A DNA stretch of 39,212 nucleotides from an uncultured Phocaeicola sp. Its GTDB lineage: Bacteria > Bacteroidota > Bacteroidia > Bacteroidales > Bacteroidaceae. Shown piece after piece: positions 26,202-35,573 of this stretch. The DNA lies in NCBI GenBank assembly GCA_944320815.1, contig CALUIZ010000029.1:1-39212 (forward strand), given 5' to 3'. Under the pieces are notes generated by a model. It searched no databases and had not been told where the DNA came from. It was given only the letters and a program-made list of their open reading frames with translations. Both the position numbers and the translations under genes were made by a program. How positions within the stretch are numbered: position 1 is the first letter of the stretch; every line of letters starts with the position of its first letter.

Positions 26202-29200
26202 ATGAACATATCCGAACTTAGTATCAGACGACCGGTTTTGGCTACCGTGCTTACGGTAATCATCCTGCTGTTCGGTCTGATAGGCTATACCACCCTGGGA
26301 GTGCGCGAATATCCGTCCGTGGACAATCCCATCATCTCCGTAACATGCAGCTATCCGGGCGCGAATGCGGAAGTCATCGAGAACCAGATAACGGAACCGC
26401 TGGAACAGAACATCAACGGTATTCCGGGAATACGGTCCCTGTCGAGCACCAGCCAACAGGGACAGTCACGCATCACCGTGGAATTCGAGCTGTCCGTTGA
26501 TTTGGAAACGGCAGCCAATGACGTACGCGACAAAGTGTCACGTGCGCAACGCTATCTTCCGCGCGACTGCGACCCTCCTACCGTATCAAAGGCCGATGCG
26601 GATGCCAGCCCTATTCTGATGGTAGCCATCCAGAGCAACACCCGCTCCCTGCTTGAGCTGAGCGAGATTGCCGACCTCACCGTCAAAGAGCAGCTCCAGA
26701 CCATTCCCGACGTAAGCAGCGTATCAATCTGGGGAGAAAAACGCTACTCCATGCGCCTCTGGCTCGACCCTGTGAAAATGGCCGGATACGGCATCACTCC
26801 GGTAGACGTGAAGAATGCCATCGACAGCCAGAATCTTGAGCTCCCGTCAGGTAGCATTGAAGGGAACACAGTCGAACTGACCCTGCGCACGATGGGACTC
26901 ATGCACACGGCAAAAGAATTCAACAACGTTATCCTGAAGGAGGACAACGGACGTATCATCCGATTCAGTGACATAGGCTATGCGGAACTGGGTCCCGCCG
27001 ACCTGAAAAGCTACATGAAGATGAACGGAGTGCCCATGGTGGGAGTCGTGGTGATTCCTCAGCCGGGAGCCAACCACATCGAGATAGCAGATGCCGTATA
27101 TGAACGTATGGAACAGATGGAAAAGGACTTGCCCGAAGACGTAACCTACACTTATGGCTTCGACAACACCCGCTTTATCCGTGCTTCCATCGCTGAGGTG
27201 GAAAGCACCGTGTACGAAGCCTTCGTGCTGGTCATCATCATCATCTTCCTGTTCCTGCGCGACTGGCGCGTGACATTGATTCCCTGCATCGTGATTCCCG
27301 TATCCCTCATCGGCGCATTCTTCGTGATGTACGTGGCGGGATTCTCCATCAACGTGCTCACCATGCTCGCCGTCGTCTTGTCGGTAGGTCTTGTGGTTGA
27401 TGATGCCATTGTGATGACAGAAAACATCTACATCCGCATCGAACAGGGAATGAAACCTTTCGAAGCGGGAATAGAAGGAGCGAAAGAGATATTCTTCGCA
27501 GTTGTGTCTACCACCATTACGCTGGCGGCCGTATTTCTCCCCATCGTATTCATGGAAGGTACCAGCGGCCGTCTGTTCCGTGAGTTCAGTTTCGTGGTGG
27601 CAGGTTCGGTCATCATCTCCGCCTTCGCCGCCCTGACATTCACTCCGATGCTTGCTACGAAGATGCTGAAATATCAGGAAAAGAAGAACTGGTTCTATCG
27701 GAAGACGGAACCTTTCTTTGAGGGAATGAATAACCTGTATTCCCGTTCGCTCCGGGCTTTTCTGAAGAAAAGGGTCATCGCCATTCCAATCGTACTGGTC
27801 ACAATGGTGCTGATTGGAGTGTTGTGGAACCAGATACCGTCCGAAATGGCTCCTCTGGAAGACCGTTCACAGATTACCATCGCCACCCGTGCGGCCGAAG
27901 GGGCAAGCTATGAGTACATCCGGGACTATACGGAAGAAATCAATACACTTGTCGACTCCATCATACCGGATGCCGCCTTCGTCACCGCACGCGTATCAAG
28001 CGGAAGCGGGAACATCCAGATTACGCTGAAGGACATCAAGGACCGCGACTACACACAGATGGAAGTGGCGGAAGAAGTGTCGAAAGCCGTACAAAAACAC
28101 ACAAAGGCACGCTCGTTCGTGCGGCAGCAATCCTCGTTCGGAGGACGGAAAAGCAGCATGCCCGTACAGTATGTGCTCCAGGCTGTCAGTCTGGAAAAGC
28201 TGCAGGAAGTGCTTCCTGAGTTTCTGGCCCGTGTGTACGACAACCCGACATTCCAGATGGCCGACGTGGACCTTAAATTCAGCAGTCCCGAGATGCATGT
28301 AAACATCAACCGCGACAAGGCCGGGACCATGGGTGTCGATGTGCGCGACATAGGTGAAACCCTGCAATATGGCCTGAGCGGGCAGCGCATGGGATACTTT
28401 TACATGAACGGCAAGCAATATGAGATTCTGGGACAAGTCAACCGACAACAACGCAACCAGCCGGCCAGCGTAAAATCAATCTATATCCGCAACGACAAGG
28501 GAGAGATGATTCAGATGGACAATCTGGTAGACTTCGCGGAAGCCGTGGCTCCGCCCAAGCTGTACCACTACAACCGTTTCGTGTCGGCCACAGTTTCTGC
28601 CGGACTGGCGGAAGGGAAGACCATCGGCGACGGACTGGATGAAATGGACAAGATTGCGGAAGACGTGCTCGACGAGACGTTCCGCACGGCCCTGTCAGGC
28701 GATTCGAAAGACTACCGCGAAAGTTCGTCGAGTCTGATGTTCGCCTTCATCTTCGCGCTGGTGCTCATTTATCTGATTCTTTCGGCACAGTTCGAAAGTT
28801 TCAAGGACCCCCTGGTAATCATGCTCACCGTACCGCTGGCCATTGCCGGAGCACTGATATTCATGTACTTCAGCGACATCACGATGAACATCTTCAGTCA
28901 GATCGGCATCATCATGCTGATTGGTCTGGTGGCAAAGAACGGCATTCTGATTGTAGAGTTCGCCAACCAGAAGCAAGAAGCGGGCGAGGACAAGATGCAC
29001 GCCATACGCGATGCGGCTCTCCAGCGTCTGCGTCCTATCCTGATGACCAGCGCGGCCACCGTGCTCGGTCTGATTCCTCTGGCCTTCGCCACAGGAGAAG
29101 GAGCCAACCAGCGCATTGCAATGGGAACGGCGGTGATAGGAGGTATGCTCATATCTACCTTCCTCACCATGTACATCGTACCGGCCATCTATTCATACAT

Positions 29201-29234
29201 TTCAACTGACCGATCCAAAAAGAAAAAAGCATGA
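26202..29234 (+). CDS. RND-family multidrug efflux pump
   Basis: A 1010-residue inner-membrane pump of the HAE-1 type, normal in length. It has 12 predicted helices with two large periplasmic loops. The proton-relay aspartates D400-D401 are in VGLVVDDAIVMTEN (helix 4), and helix 10 has LVAKNGILIVEFAN with the expected lysine. I start at MNISELSIRRPVLATV, the usual N-terminus, rather than the ATG 12 codons upstream. Its TGA overlaps the ATG of the TolC gene by four bases. The exported compounds are unknown; such pumps act on drugs, bile salts and fatty acids. Confidence 0.95.
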   Translation: MNISELSIRRPVLATVLTVIILLFGLIGYTTLGVREYPSVDNPIISVTCSYPGANAEVIENQITEPLEQNINGIPGIRSLSSTSQQGQSRITVEFELSVDLETAANDVRDKVSRAQRYLPRDCDPPTVSKADADASPILMVAIQSNTRSLLELSEIADLTVKEQLQTIPDVSSVSIWGEKRYSMRLWLDPVKMAGYGITPVDVKNAIDSQNLELPSGSIEGNTVELTLRTMGLMHTAKEFNNVILKEDNGRIIRFSDIGYAELGPADLKSYMKMNGVPMVGVVVIPQPGANHIEIADAVYERMEQMEKDLPEDVTYTYGFDNTRFIRASIAEVESTVYEAFVLVIIIIFLFLRDWRVTLIPCIVIPVSLIGAFFVMYVAGFSINVLTMLAVVLSVGLVVDDAIVMTENIYIRIEQGMKPFEAGIEGAKEIFFAVVSTTITLAAVFLPIVFMEGTSGRLFREFSFVVAGSVIISAFAALTFTPMLATKMLKYQEKKNWFYRKTEPFFEGMNNLYSRSLRAFLKKRVIAIPIVLVTMVLIGVLWNQIPSEMAPLEDRSQITIATRAAEGASYEYIRDYTEEINTLVDSIIPDAAFVTARVSSGSGNIQITLKDIKDRDYTQMEVAEEVSKAVQKHTKARSFVRQQSSFGGRKSSMPVQYVLQAVSLEKLQEVLPEFLARVYDNPTFQMADVDLKFSSPEMHVNINRDKAGTMGVDVRDIGETLQYGLSGQRMGYFYMNGKQYEILGQVNRQQRNQPASVKSIYIRNDKGEMIQMDNLVDFAEAVAPPKLYHYNRFVSATVSAGLAEGKTIGDGLDEMDKIAEDVLDETFRTALSGDSKDYRESSSSLMFAFIFALVLIYLILSAQFESFKDPLVIMLTVPLAIAGALIFMYFSDITMNIFSQIGIIMLIGLVAKNGILIVEFANQKQEAGEDKMHAIRDAALQRLRPILMTSAATVLGLIPLAFATGEGANQRIAMGTAVIGGMLISTFLTMYIVPAIYSYISTDRSKKKKA

Positions 29235-30550
29235 AAAAACATCTTTATATAACAGGTTTACTGCTAGTCTTGAGCATTCCCTCCCAGGCACAATATACAT
29301 ACACCCTCAGGCAGTGTCTGGAAGAGGGACTCGCTAACAACTATTCGCTCCGCATCACACGCAACGAAGAGCAAATCAGCAAGAACAACGCCACACTCGG
29401 CAATGCGGGCTATCTGCCCACCGTCGACCTGACCGCAGGATATACGGGGACGAACGACAACAGCAATACGGAGGCTCGTGCCACAGGTGAGACGACAAAG
29501 GCACGCGGTGTCTACGACCAGACGCTGGATGCCGGAATCGACCTCAACTGGACCTTATTCGACGGATTCAACATCAGCACGACCTACAAACAGCTGAAAG
29601 AGATGGAGCGGCTGGGAGCCACCAACACACGCATCGCCGTGGAGGACTTCATCGCTGCCCTGACAGCGGAATACTATACCTACATCCAGCAGGAAATCCG
29701 CCTGAAGAACTTCCGCTATGCCGTCTCGCTCTCCAGAGAACGTCTGCGCATCGTGGAGGAGCGTTACCATATCGGCAACTTCTCGCGTCTGGACTACCAG
29801 CAGGCCACCGTCGACTTCAATGCCGACCGCGCGCAGTATATCAAGCAGCGGGAGCTGGTGCACACGTCGCGCATCAACCTGAACGAACTGATGGCCGCCG
29901 AAGACATGGACCGTCCCATCAAAGTGCAGGATTCGCTGATTGACGTCAACGAGCATCTGGACTTCAATGAACTCTGGAACGGCACACTGAACACGAACGC
30001 CAGTCTGCTGCAAGCCGACCAGAACACGACCATCGCTCAACTGGACTACAAGAAAGTCCTGTCACGAAACTATCCCTATGTCCGTCTGAATGCCGGCTAT
30101 GGCTACACATTCAACAAATACGACGTGAACGCCACACGCCAGCGCAGCAACTGGGGGTTCAGCGGAGGCATTACCGTCGGATTCAACATCTTCGACGGGA
30201 ACCGTAAGAGGGAGAAGAAAAATGCAAGCCTTGCCATACGCAACGCACAGCTGGCACGCGACGAACTGGAACAGGGACTGCGGGCCGACCTGAGCAACTT
30301 GTGGCAGGCCTACCGCAACAACATCCGTCTGCTGAATCTGGAACGCCAGAATCTGATTTCAGCAAAAGAGAACCACGAAATCGCCAAGGAACGCTATCTG
30401 CTGGGCGACCTTTCGGGAATCGAGATGCGCGAAGCGCAGAAAAGTCTGCTCGATGCCGAAGAACGTATCCTCTCCGCCGAATACGACACGAAGATGTGCG
30501 AAATCTCCCTTCTGCAGCTCAGCGGAAAAATCACGCATTATCTGAAATGA
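29231..30550 (+). CDS. TolC-family outer-membrane efflux channel
   Basis: A 439-residue protein with a signal peptide (1-20, ending SQA). The rest is mostly amphipathic helix in two repeats, each with the outer membrane efflux pattern; RLRIVEERYHIGNFSRLDYQQA and KERYLLGDLSGIEMREAQKSLLDAEE are the two matching repeat ends. It forms the trimeric exit duct for the RND pump encoded just before it. The ATGA overlap with the pump gene implies coupled translation. No lipid-attachment cysteine is seen. Confidence 0.92.
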   Translation: MKKHLYITGLLLVLSIPSQAQYTYTLRQCLEEGLANNYSLRITRNEEQISKNNATLGNAGYLPTVDLTAGYTGTNDNSNTEARATGETTKARGVYDQTLDAGIDLNWTLFDGFNISTTYKQLKEMERLGATNTRIAVEDFIAALTAEYYTYIQQEIRLKNFRYAVSLSRERLRIVEERYHIGNFSRLDYQQATVDFNADRAQYIKQRELVHTSRINLNELMAAEDMDRPIKVQDSLIDVNEHLDFNELWNGTLNTNASLLQADQNTTIAQLDYKKVLSRNYPYVRLNAGYGYTFNKYDVNATRQRSNWGFSGGITVGFNIFDGNRKREKKNASLAIRNAQLARDELEQGLRADLSNLWQAYRNNIRLLNLERQNLISAKENHEIAKERYLLGDLSGIEMREAQKSLLDAEERILSAEYDTKMCEISLLQLSGKITHYLK

Positions 30551-30658
30551 AAGTGGCAGAGACTGCGTCCTGAGAAAACGACAGGCCATTCCGACAAAAA
30601 CACCGGCTTATTCCATGCAGGACAAAAGGCTGTTCCAAACCGAAGAACGGCATGCCTT
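30549..30658 (+). repeat. Degenerate 22-bp periodic repeat upstream of the APC gene
   Basis: TTCC occurs at 30589, 30611 and 30633, exactly 22 bases apart, with GTCC at 30567 in the same phase. Each TTCC is preceded by GGC and by AC at a fixed distance. The third full unit contains ACAAAAGGCTGTTCC (30622-30636), which matches 13 of 15 bases of the word at 8580-8594. A weaker unit follows to 30658. Confidence 0.5.
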
Positions 30659-30688
30659 ACCGCCGATGGCAAATAAAATAATTTTCAC

Positions 30689-30696
30689 TATCTTTG
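30689..30696 (+). promoter_or_regulatory. -7 box for the APC permease gene
   Basis: TATCTTTG fits TAnnTTTG, 37 bases before the ATG and about 50 bases after the repeat array. The -33 element is unclear. Confidence 0.5.
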
Positions 30697-30733
30697 CCGC
30701 CTGTTTATACCTCGTATAAAATCGACTGAAAAG

Positions 30734-32404
30734 ATGGGACTGTTCATAAGAAAAAGTATAGAGGCCTTGCAGGATGAAGCTGCGGAAACCGGCTCGAAGA
30801 CTCTGAAACGAGTGCTCGGTCCGGTCGGCCTCGTGGCGTTGGGAGTGGGTGTGATCATCGGAGCCGGCCTGTTTTCAATAACAGGAACCGTGGCCGCCGG
30901 CTATACGGGACCGGCCATTACACTGTCGTTCATCATCGCGGCGGTGGGCTGCTGCTTCGCCGGACTGTGTTATGCGGAGTTTGCCTCCATGATTCCCGTT
31001 TCAGGCAGTGCATATACCTATTCGTACGCCACAATGGGCGAACTCATCGCATGGATCATCGGATGGGACCTCGTGCTGGAATATACCGTGGCTGCCACTA
31101 CCGTAAGCATCAGTTGGAGCCGCTATCTGACAGTGTTCTGCCAGGGAATCGGAATCGAACTTCCCCATACTCTGACCGCCTGCCCGTGGGACGGGGGAAT
31201 CATCAACATCCCCGCCATGGTCATCGTGGTGCTGATGAGCCTCATCCTGATACGGGGAACGGCCGGAAGCTCCTTTCTCAACGGACTCATCGTATTCCTG
31301 AAGATTGCAGTCATTCTGATTTTCGTGATACTGGGCTGGAAATTCATCCAGACAGACAACTACATCCCCTACATTCCTGAAAACACCGGGAAACTCGGAG
31401 AGTTCGGCATTTCGGGAATCCTCAGAGGGGCGGCCATCGTATTCTTCGCCTTTCTGGGCTTCGATGCTGTAAGCACCGCGGCACAGGAAACCAAGAACCC
31501 GAAGCGCGACATGCCTATCGGCATTCTGGTCTCATTGCTGATATGCACCATATTATATACGCTTTTCGCCCACGTGATGACGGGAGTGGCCCACTACACG
31601 GACTTCGCCGGGCATGTGGGAATCGCTCCGGTTGCCGTAGCCATCGAAAAGATGGGCTTTCCGGACGCTTCCGGTGCCATCCAGCCGGCATATCCATGGC
31701 TGAACAAGGCCATCATACTGGCCATTCTCTTCGGATACTGTTCAGTCATCATGGTCACACTGCTCGGACAGAGCCGGGTTTTCCTCAGCATGAGCCGCGA
31801 CGGTCTGCTTCCGCCTTTCTTTTCAAGAATCAACGAAAAATACCGCACACCCGCCCACAGCAACTGCCTCTTCATGGTTGTGGTCAGTCTGCTCGCAGGG
31901 TTTGTCCCGGCGGAAGTGGCCGGAGAAATGACCAGCATCGGCACACTGCTCGCCTTTACACTTGTATGCGCCGCCGTGCTTGTTGTCCGCAAGACCATGC
32001 CCGACATTCACAGGGCGTTCAAGACCCCATTCGTGCCTTTCGTGCCGATTATGGGCATACTCACCTGCCTCTGCATGATGTGTTTCCTCCCGGCAGACAC
32101 GTGGATCCGTCTGGTTCTGTGGATGCTTGTCGGACTGGACGTGTACGCATGCTACGGCATCAGGCACAGCAAGCTTGAACACGGGAAAGCGCACCGTCAG
32201 GGAGACATCGTGCTGAACGTGCTCGGACTGGCACTTTCAGTGTTGAGCGTCATCACCGGCCTCTGGCACCAACAGACCGTGGGATGGAATGAAGACAAGA
32301 CGTTGCTGACCATATCGTTCGTGTTTGCCTTCACTCATTGCGCCTTCTACATGTGGAGAATATGGAAGCACTCACATGCACACGGAATTGTACACAAAGA
32401 CTAA
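30734..32404 (+). CDS. APC-family amino-acid permease (cationic amino-acid type)
   Basis: A 556-residue inner-membrane transporter with 12-14 predicted helices. The helix-1 motif GLVALGVGVIIGAGLFSITGTVAA is that of APC-superfamily permeases, with the unwound GAGIF-type substrate segment. Its extra length and the segment PVSGSAYTYSYATMGELIAWIIGWDLVLEY place it in the CAT/YfnA branch, which carries cationic or broad-range amino acids. It is a single gene with its own -7 box. The exact substrate is not shown. Confidence 0.88.
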   Translation: MGLFIRKSIEALQDEAAETGSKTLKRVLGPVGLVALGVGVIIGAGLFSITGTVAAGYTGPAITLSFIIAAVGCCFAGLCYAEFASMIPVSGSAYTYSYATMGELIAWIIGWDLVLEYTVAATTVSISWSRYLTVFCQGIGIELPHTLTACPWDGGIINIPAMVIVVLMSLILIRGTAGSSFLNGLIVFLKIAVILIFVILGWKFIQTDNYIPYIPENTGKLGEFGISGILRGAAIVFFAFLGFDAVSTAAQETKNPKRDMPIGILVSLLICTILYTLFAHVMTGVAHYTDFAGHVGIAPVAVAIEKMGFPDASGAIQPAYPWLNKAIILAILFGYCSVIMVTLLGQSRVFLSMSRDGLLPPFFSRINEKYRTPAHSNCLFMVVVSLLAGFVPAEVAGEMTSIGTLLAFTLVCAAVLVVRKTMPDIHRAFKTPFVPFVPIMGILTCLCMMCFLPADTWIRLVLWMLVGLDVYACYGIRHSKLEHGKAHRQGDIVLNVLGLALSVLSVITGLWHQQTVGWNEDKTLLTISFVFAFTHCAFYMWRIWKHSHAHGIVHKD

Positions 32405-32520
32405 AAATGAATGCCGAACATTTAAAATAAGTTATAGAAAATAAGCCCGGACAAAAAAAACGACTTTTAAACTACATCCCATCTTTAAAAAAGCTGTTAT
32501 TTTACAGCAATTTATGTATT

Positions 32521-33360
32521 ATGGACAAGAATATCTTATACGTTGCCATTCAGGCTGCATTGAAAGCCGGAGCGGAAATCATGGACGTGTACACCGATCC
32601 GAACGCAGATTTTGAAATAGAAAAGAAGGCGGACAACTCTCCGCTTACCATCGCCGACCGCAAATCGCACGCTGTGATTGCGGGCGCACTGGCTGCCACT
32701 CCCTATCCCATCCTGAGCGAGGAAGGAAAAAAGATTCCCCAGGAAGAGCGGAGGGGATGGAACGAACTGTGGGTGGTGGACCCGCTGGACGGAACCAAGG
32801 AATTCATCAAACGGAACGGAGAGTTTACCGTAAACATCGCTTATGTAAGAAACGGGCGGCCGGAAGCGGGAGTCATCTATATCCCCGCAAAGAAACAACT
32901 GTACTTTGCCGACACTGAATGGGGGGCATACAAGGCTGACAACATCTCCGCACTGGAGGAAGGGACAACCGTCGACAGGCTCATCGCCGCCAGCCGCCGT
33001 CTGCCCGAGTCGGGAAACCGGCACGACAGTTTCGTGATTGTAGCTTCCCGCTCGCATCTCACCCCCGAAACGCAGGCATACATCGACGAAATGGAAAAGA
33101 AGCATGATAAGGTGGAAACCATCTCAAGCGGAAGTTCGCTGAAACTCTGTCTGGTTGCCGAAGGAAAAGCCGACGTATATCCCCGGTTCGCTCCGACTAT
33201 GGAATGGGACACGGCGGCAGGACATGCCATCGTGCGCGCGTCGGGAGGCGAAGTCTATCAGGCAGGGAAAAACGAACCGCTGTGCTATAACAAGGAAGAC
33301 CTGCTCAACCCGTGGTTCATCGTATTCCCCAAAATGCAGAACAACACAGAATCAGACTAA
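32521..33360 (+). CDS. cysQ: 3'(2'),5'-bisphosphate nucleotidase
   Basis: A 279-residue magnesium-dependent phosphatase of the inositol monophosphatase superfamily. It hydrolyses PAP, the by-product of sulfotransferases, to AMP. The metal ligands are visible: E67-E68 in LSEEGK, D87-P-L-D90-G-T and W229-D230-TAAG. Length fits CysQ. It opens a set of six same-strand genes that make and use PAPS. The 116 bases before it contain a small GCTGT/ACAGC hairpin (32493-32508) and no clear TAnnTTTG box, so the promoter type is unclear. Confidence 0.93.
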   Translation: MDKNILYVAIQAALKAGAEIMDVYTDPNADFEIEKKADNSPLTIADRKSHAVIAGALAATPYPILSEEGKKIPQEERRGWNELWVVDPLDGTKEFIKRNGEFTVNIAYVRNGRPEAGVIYIPAKKQLYFADTEWGAYKADNISALEEGTTVDRLIAASRRLPESGNRHDSFVIVASRSHLTPETQAYIDEMEKKHDKVETISSGSSLKLCLVAEGKADVYPRFAPTMEWDTAAGHAIVRASGGEVYQAGKNEPLCYNKEDLLNPWFIVFPKMQNNTESD

Positions 33361-33380
33361 CTATAATTCACATCAAGAAC

Positions 33381-34949
33381 ATGAATTTTGAAATACTCTT
33401 TGTATTGTTCGGCCTGACCGGAATGCTGATTGCCCTTATTCTGGACAAGATGCGTCCCGGCATTGTCCTGCTGTCTCTGGTAGTAGTATTCATGGCGGCG
33501 GGCATCATCACCCCGAAGCAGATGGTAGCCGGATTCAGTAACCGGGGCATGATTACGGTCGCACTGCTCTTTCTCGTCAGTGAGGGTGTAAGACAGAGCG
33601 GGGCACTGAGCACCATCGTCAAGAAGCTGCTGCCGGAGAAAGAGACCACGGTCACGAAGGCCCAACTGCGGCTTCTTCCCATCGTGAGCGCGTTCTCGGC
33701 ATTCCTCAACAATACGCCAGTAGTCGTCATCTTCGCGCCCATCGTGAAGAACTGGGCAAAGAAAATCGGCCTGTCATGTACCAAATTCCTGATTCCGCTG
33801 TCGTATGCCACCATCCTCGGAGGATTGTGTACACTGATCGGTACTTCGACCAATCTGGTTGTCCATGGAATGATGATAGACAAAGGGCTTCCGGGGCTCA
33901 AGATGTTCGACCTTGCCTTCATCGGCATTCCGATTACAATCGTCGGTCTGGCATTCATCATACTGACATCGAAGAAACTGCTGCCGGCGGAACGTCCGGA
34001 CAACTTTGAAGAGGAAGAGGCGGACGCGGCTGTCGAGAAGGGACAGCACATCGTGGAAGTTGTGCTTGCCTCCCGTTTCCCGGGTCTGAAACGGAAGCTG
34101 AAGAACTTTGATTTCAAGCGACGCTATGGAGCGGAAATCAAAGAGATACGTCAGGGAGGGCAGGTCATCACCGAGAATCTGGGAGAAGTGAGACTGCAGC
34201 AAGGCGACACGCTGGTCCTGCTGGCCGACGACTCCTTTACAAAGACATGGGGCGACTCGTCGGTATTCCTCATGATGACCAACGGCAAGGAAATCCCGAC
34301 CCGTCCCGTTCCGCCCTGGAAGAAGTGGACTGCACTGGCACTGCTTCTCATCATGATCGTAGGAGCGACGATAGGCGAACTTCCCTACTTTCAGGAACAT
34401 TTCCCGAATGTGAAGATGGACATGTTTTTCTTCGCCGCCGTAACGGCTGTCGTAATGGCCTGGCTCAAGATATTCCCTCCGAAGAAATATACCAAATACA
34501 TCAGTTGGGATATTCTGATCACAATTGCCTGCGCATTCGCCATCAGCGCGGCAATGGAAGAATCGGGTCTGGCCGCTCTGATAGCGAATTTCATCAAGAA
34601 CGTGGCGGGCTCGCTGGGCGCATGGGGCGCGCTTGCCCTGCTTTACTTCGTCACGCTCGCCATCACCGAGCTTATCACGAACAATGCCGCCGCCGCGCTT
34701 GCCTTCCCGCTCGCGCTGGAAACGGCACAGAAGTTCGGAGTGGACCCCATGCCGTTCTTCATCACAATCTGTATCGCGGCATCGGCAGGCTTCGCCACTC
34801 CCATCGGCTATCAGACCAATCTGATTGTCCAGGGAGCCGGAAACTATCGATTCACGGATTTCATGAGAATCGGAATCCCCATGGACTTGATTGTCATGAT
34901 AATATCCATCATACTCATCCCCTTAATCTGGCCTTTCGTCCCAGCTTGA
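33381..34949 (+). CDS. SLC13/DASS-type anion transporter with RCK-C domain, probable sulfate importer
   Basis: A 522-residue inner-membrane protein. Two transmembrane halves (about 1-200 and 310-522) flank a soluble RCK-C (TrkA-C) domain near 225-300, seen as GAEIKEIRQGGQVITENLGEVRLQQGDTLVLLADD. The signature sequences ILGGLCTLIGTSTNLVVHG and ELITNNAAAALAFPLALETAQKFG are those of SLC13-type Na+/anion carriers. Given its place between cysQ and cysC, sulfate import is the most likely job, which is inference. I start at MNFEILFVLF, 20 bases after cysQ; the longer ORF overlaps cysQ. Confidence 0.87.
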   Translation: MNFEILFVLFGLTGMLIALILDKMRPGIVLLSLVVVFMAAGIITPKQMVAGFSNRGMITVALLFLVSEGVRQSGALSTIVKKLLPEKETTVTKAQLRLLPIVSAFSAFLNNTPVVVIFAPIVKNWAKKIGLSCTKFLIPLSYATILGGLCTLIGTSTNLVVHGMMIDKGLPGLKMFDLAFIGIPITIVGLAFIILTSKKLLPAERPDNFEEEEADAAVEKGQHIVEVVLASRFPGLKRKLKNFDFKRRYGAEIKEIRQGGQVITENLGEVRLQQGDTLVLLADDSFTKTWGDSSVFLMMTNGKEIPTRPVPPWKKWTALALLLIMIVGATIGELPYFQEHFPNVKMDMFFFAAVTAVVMAWLKIFPPKKYTKYISWDILITIACAFAISAAMEESGLAALIANFIKNVAGSLGAWGALALLYFVTLAITELITNNAAAALAFPLALETAQKFGVDPMPFFITICIAASAGFATPIGYQTNLIVQGAGNYRFTDFMRIGIPMDLIVMIISIILIPLIWPFVPA

Positions 34950-34969
34950 GGAAATAACAAACATTCATT

Positions 34970-35566
34970 ATGGAACATATCTACCCTATATTCGACAAGA
35001 TGCTCACCCGTGCGGACAAGGAAGCACTGCTGGGCCAGCACGGTATCATGGTCTGGTTCACCGGACTGAGCGGTTCGGGCAAAAGCACCATCGCCATCGC
35101 CCTGGAGCGCGAGCTCCAGAAACGGCATCTGCTCTGCCGTATCCTTGACGGTGACAATATCCGCAGCGGGATAAACAACAACCTTGGATTCTCCGCAGAA
35201 GACCGTGTGGAAAATATCCGGCGTATTGCGGAAGTGGGCAAGCTGTTCGTGGATACAGGCATCATTACCATCGCCGCATTCATCAGTCCGAACAACGACA
35301 TCCGTGAGATGGCGGCAGACATCATCGGCAAGGATGATTTCATGGAAATCTATGTAAGCACTCCGATTGAAGAATGCGAACGACGGGATGTGAAAGGACT
35401 GTATGCCAAGGCACGCCGGGGAGAAATCAAGAACTTCACAGGAATCTCAGCCCCCTTTGAAGCACCACTCCATCCGTCCCTGTCGCTCGACACCTCAAAG
35501 CTGTCGCTCGAGGAGTCCGTCAACCGACTGCTGGAACTGATTTTACCGAAAGTAATTAAAAAATAA
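34970..35566 (+). CDS. cysC: Adenylylsulfate (APS) kinase
   Basis: A 198-residue kinase that phosphorylates APS to PAPS. The P-loop is GLSGSGKST (32-40), followed by [27 protein letters not shown], the APS-binding stretch. [11 protein letters not shown] near residue 165 is the usual lid segment. It is separate from CysN, not fused as in some bacteria. It lies 20 bases after the transporter and 7 bases before cysD, in one operon. Confidence 0.95.
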   Translation: MEHIYPIFDKMLTRADKEALLGQHGIMVWFTGLSGSGKSTIAIALERELQKRHLLCRILDGDNIRSGINNNLGFSAEDRVENIRRIAEVGKLFVDTGIITIAAFISPNNDIREMAADIIGKDDFMEIYVSTPIEECERRDVKGLYAKARRGEIKNFTGISAPFEAPLHPSLSLDTSKLSLEESVNRLLELILPKVIKK

Positions 35567-35573
35567 CTATATC

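Noticed and set aside
32405..32520. Riboswitch or S-box before cysQ
   Set aside because: Only a five-pair hairpin is visible and no known riboswitch core was recognised.
34247..34957. 236-residue ORF overlapping the SLC13 gene in another frame
   Set aside because: Shadow frame; the overlapping frame has clear transporter motifs.
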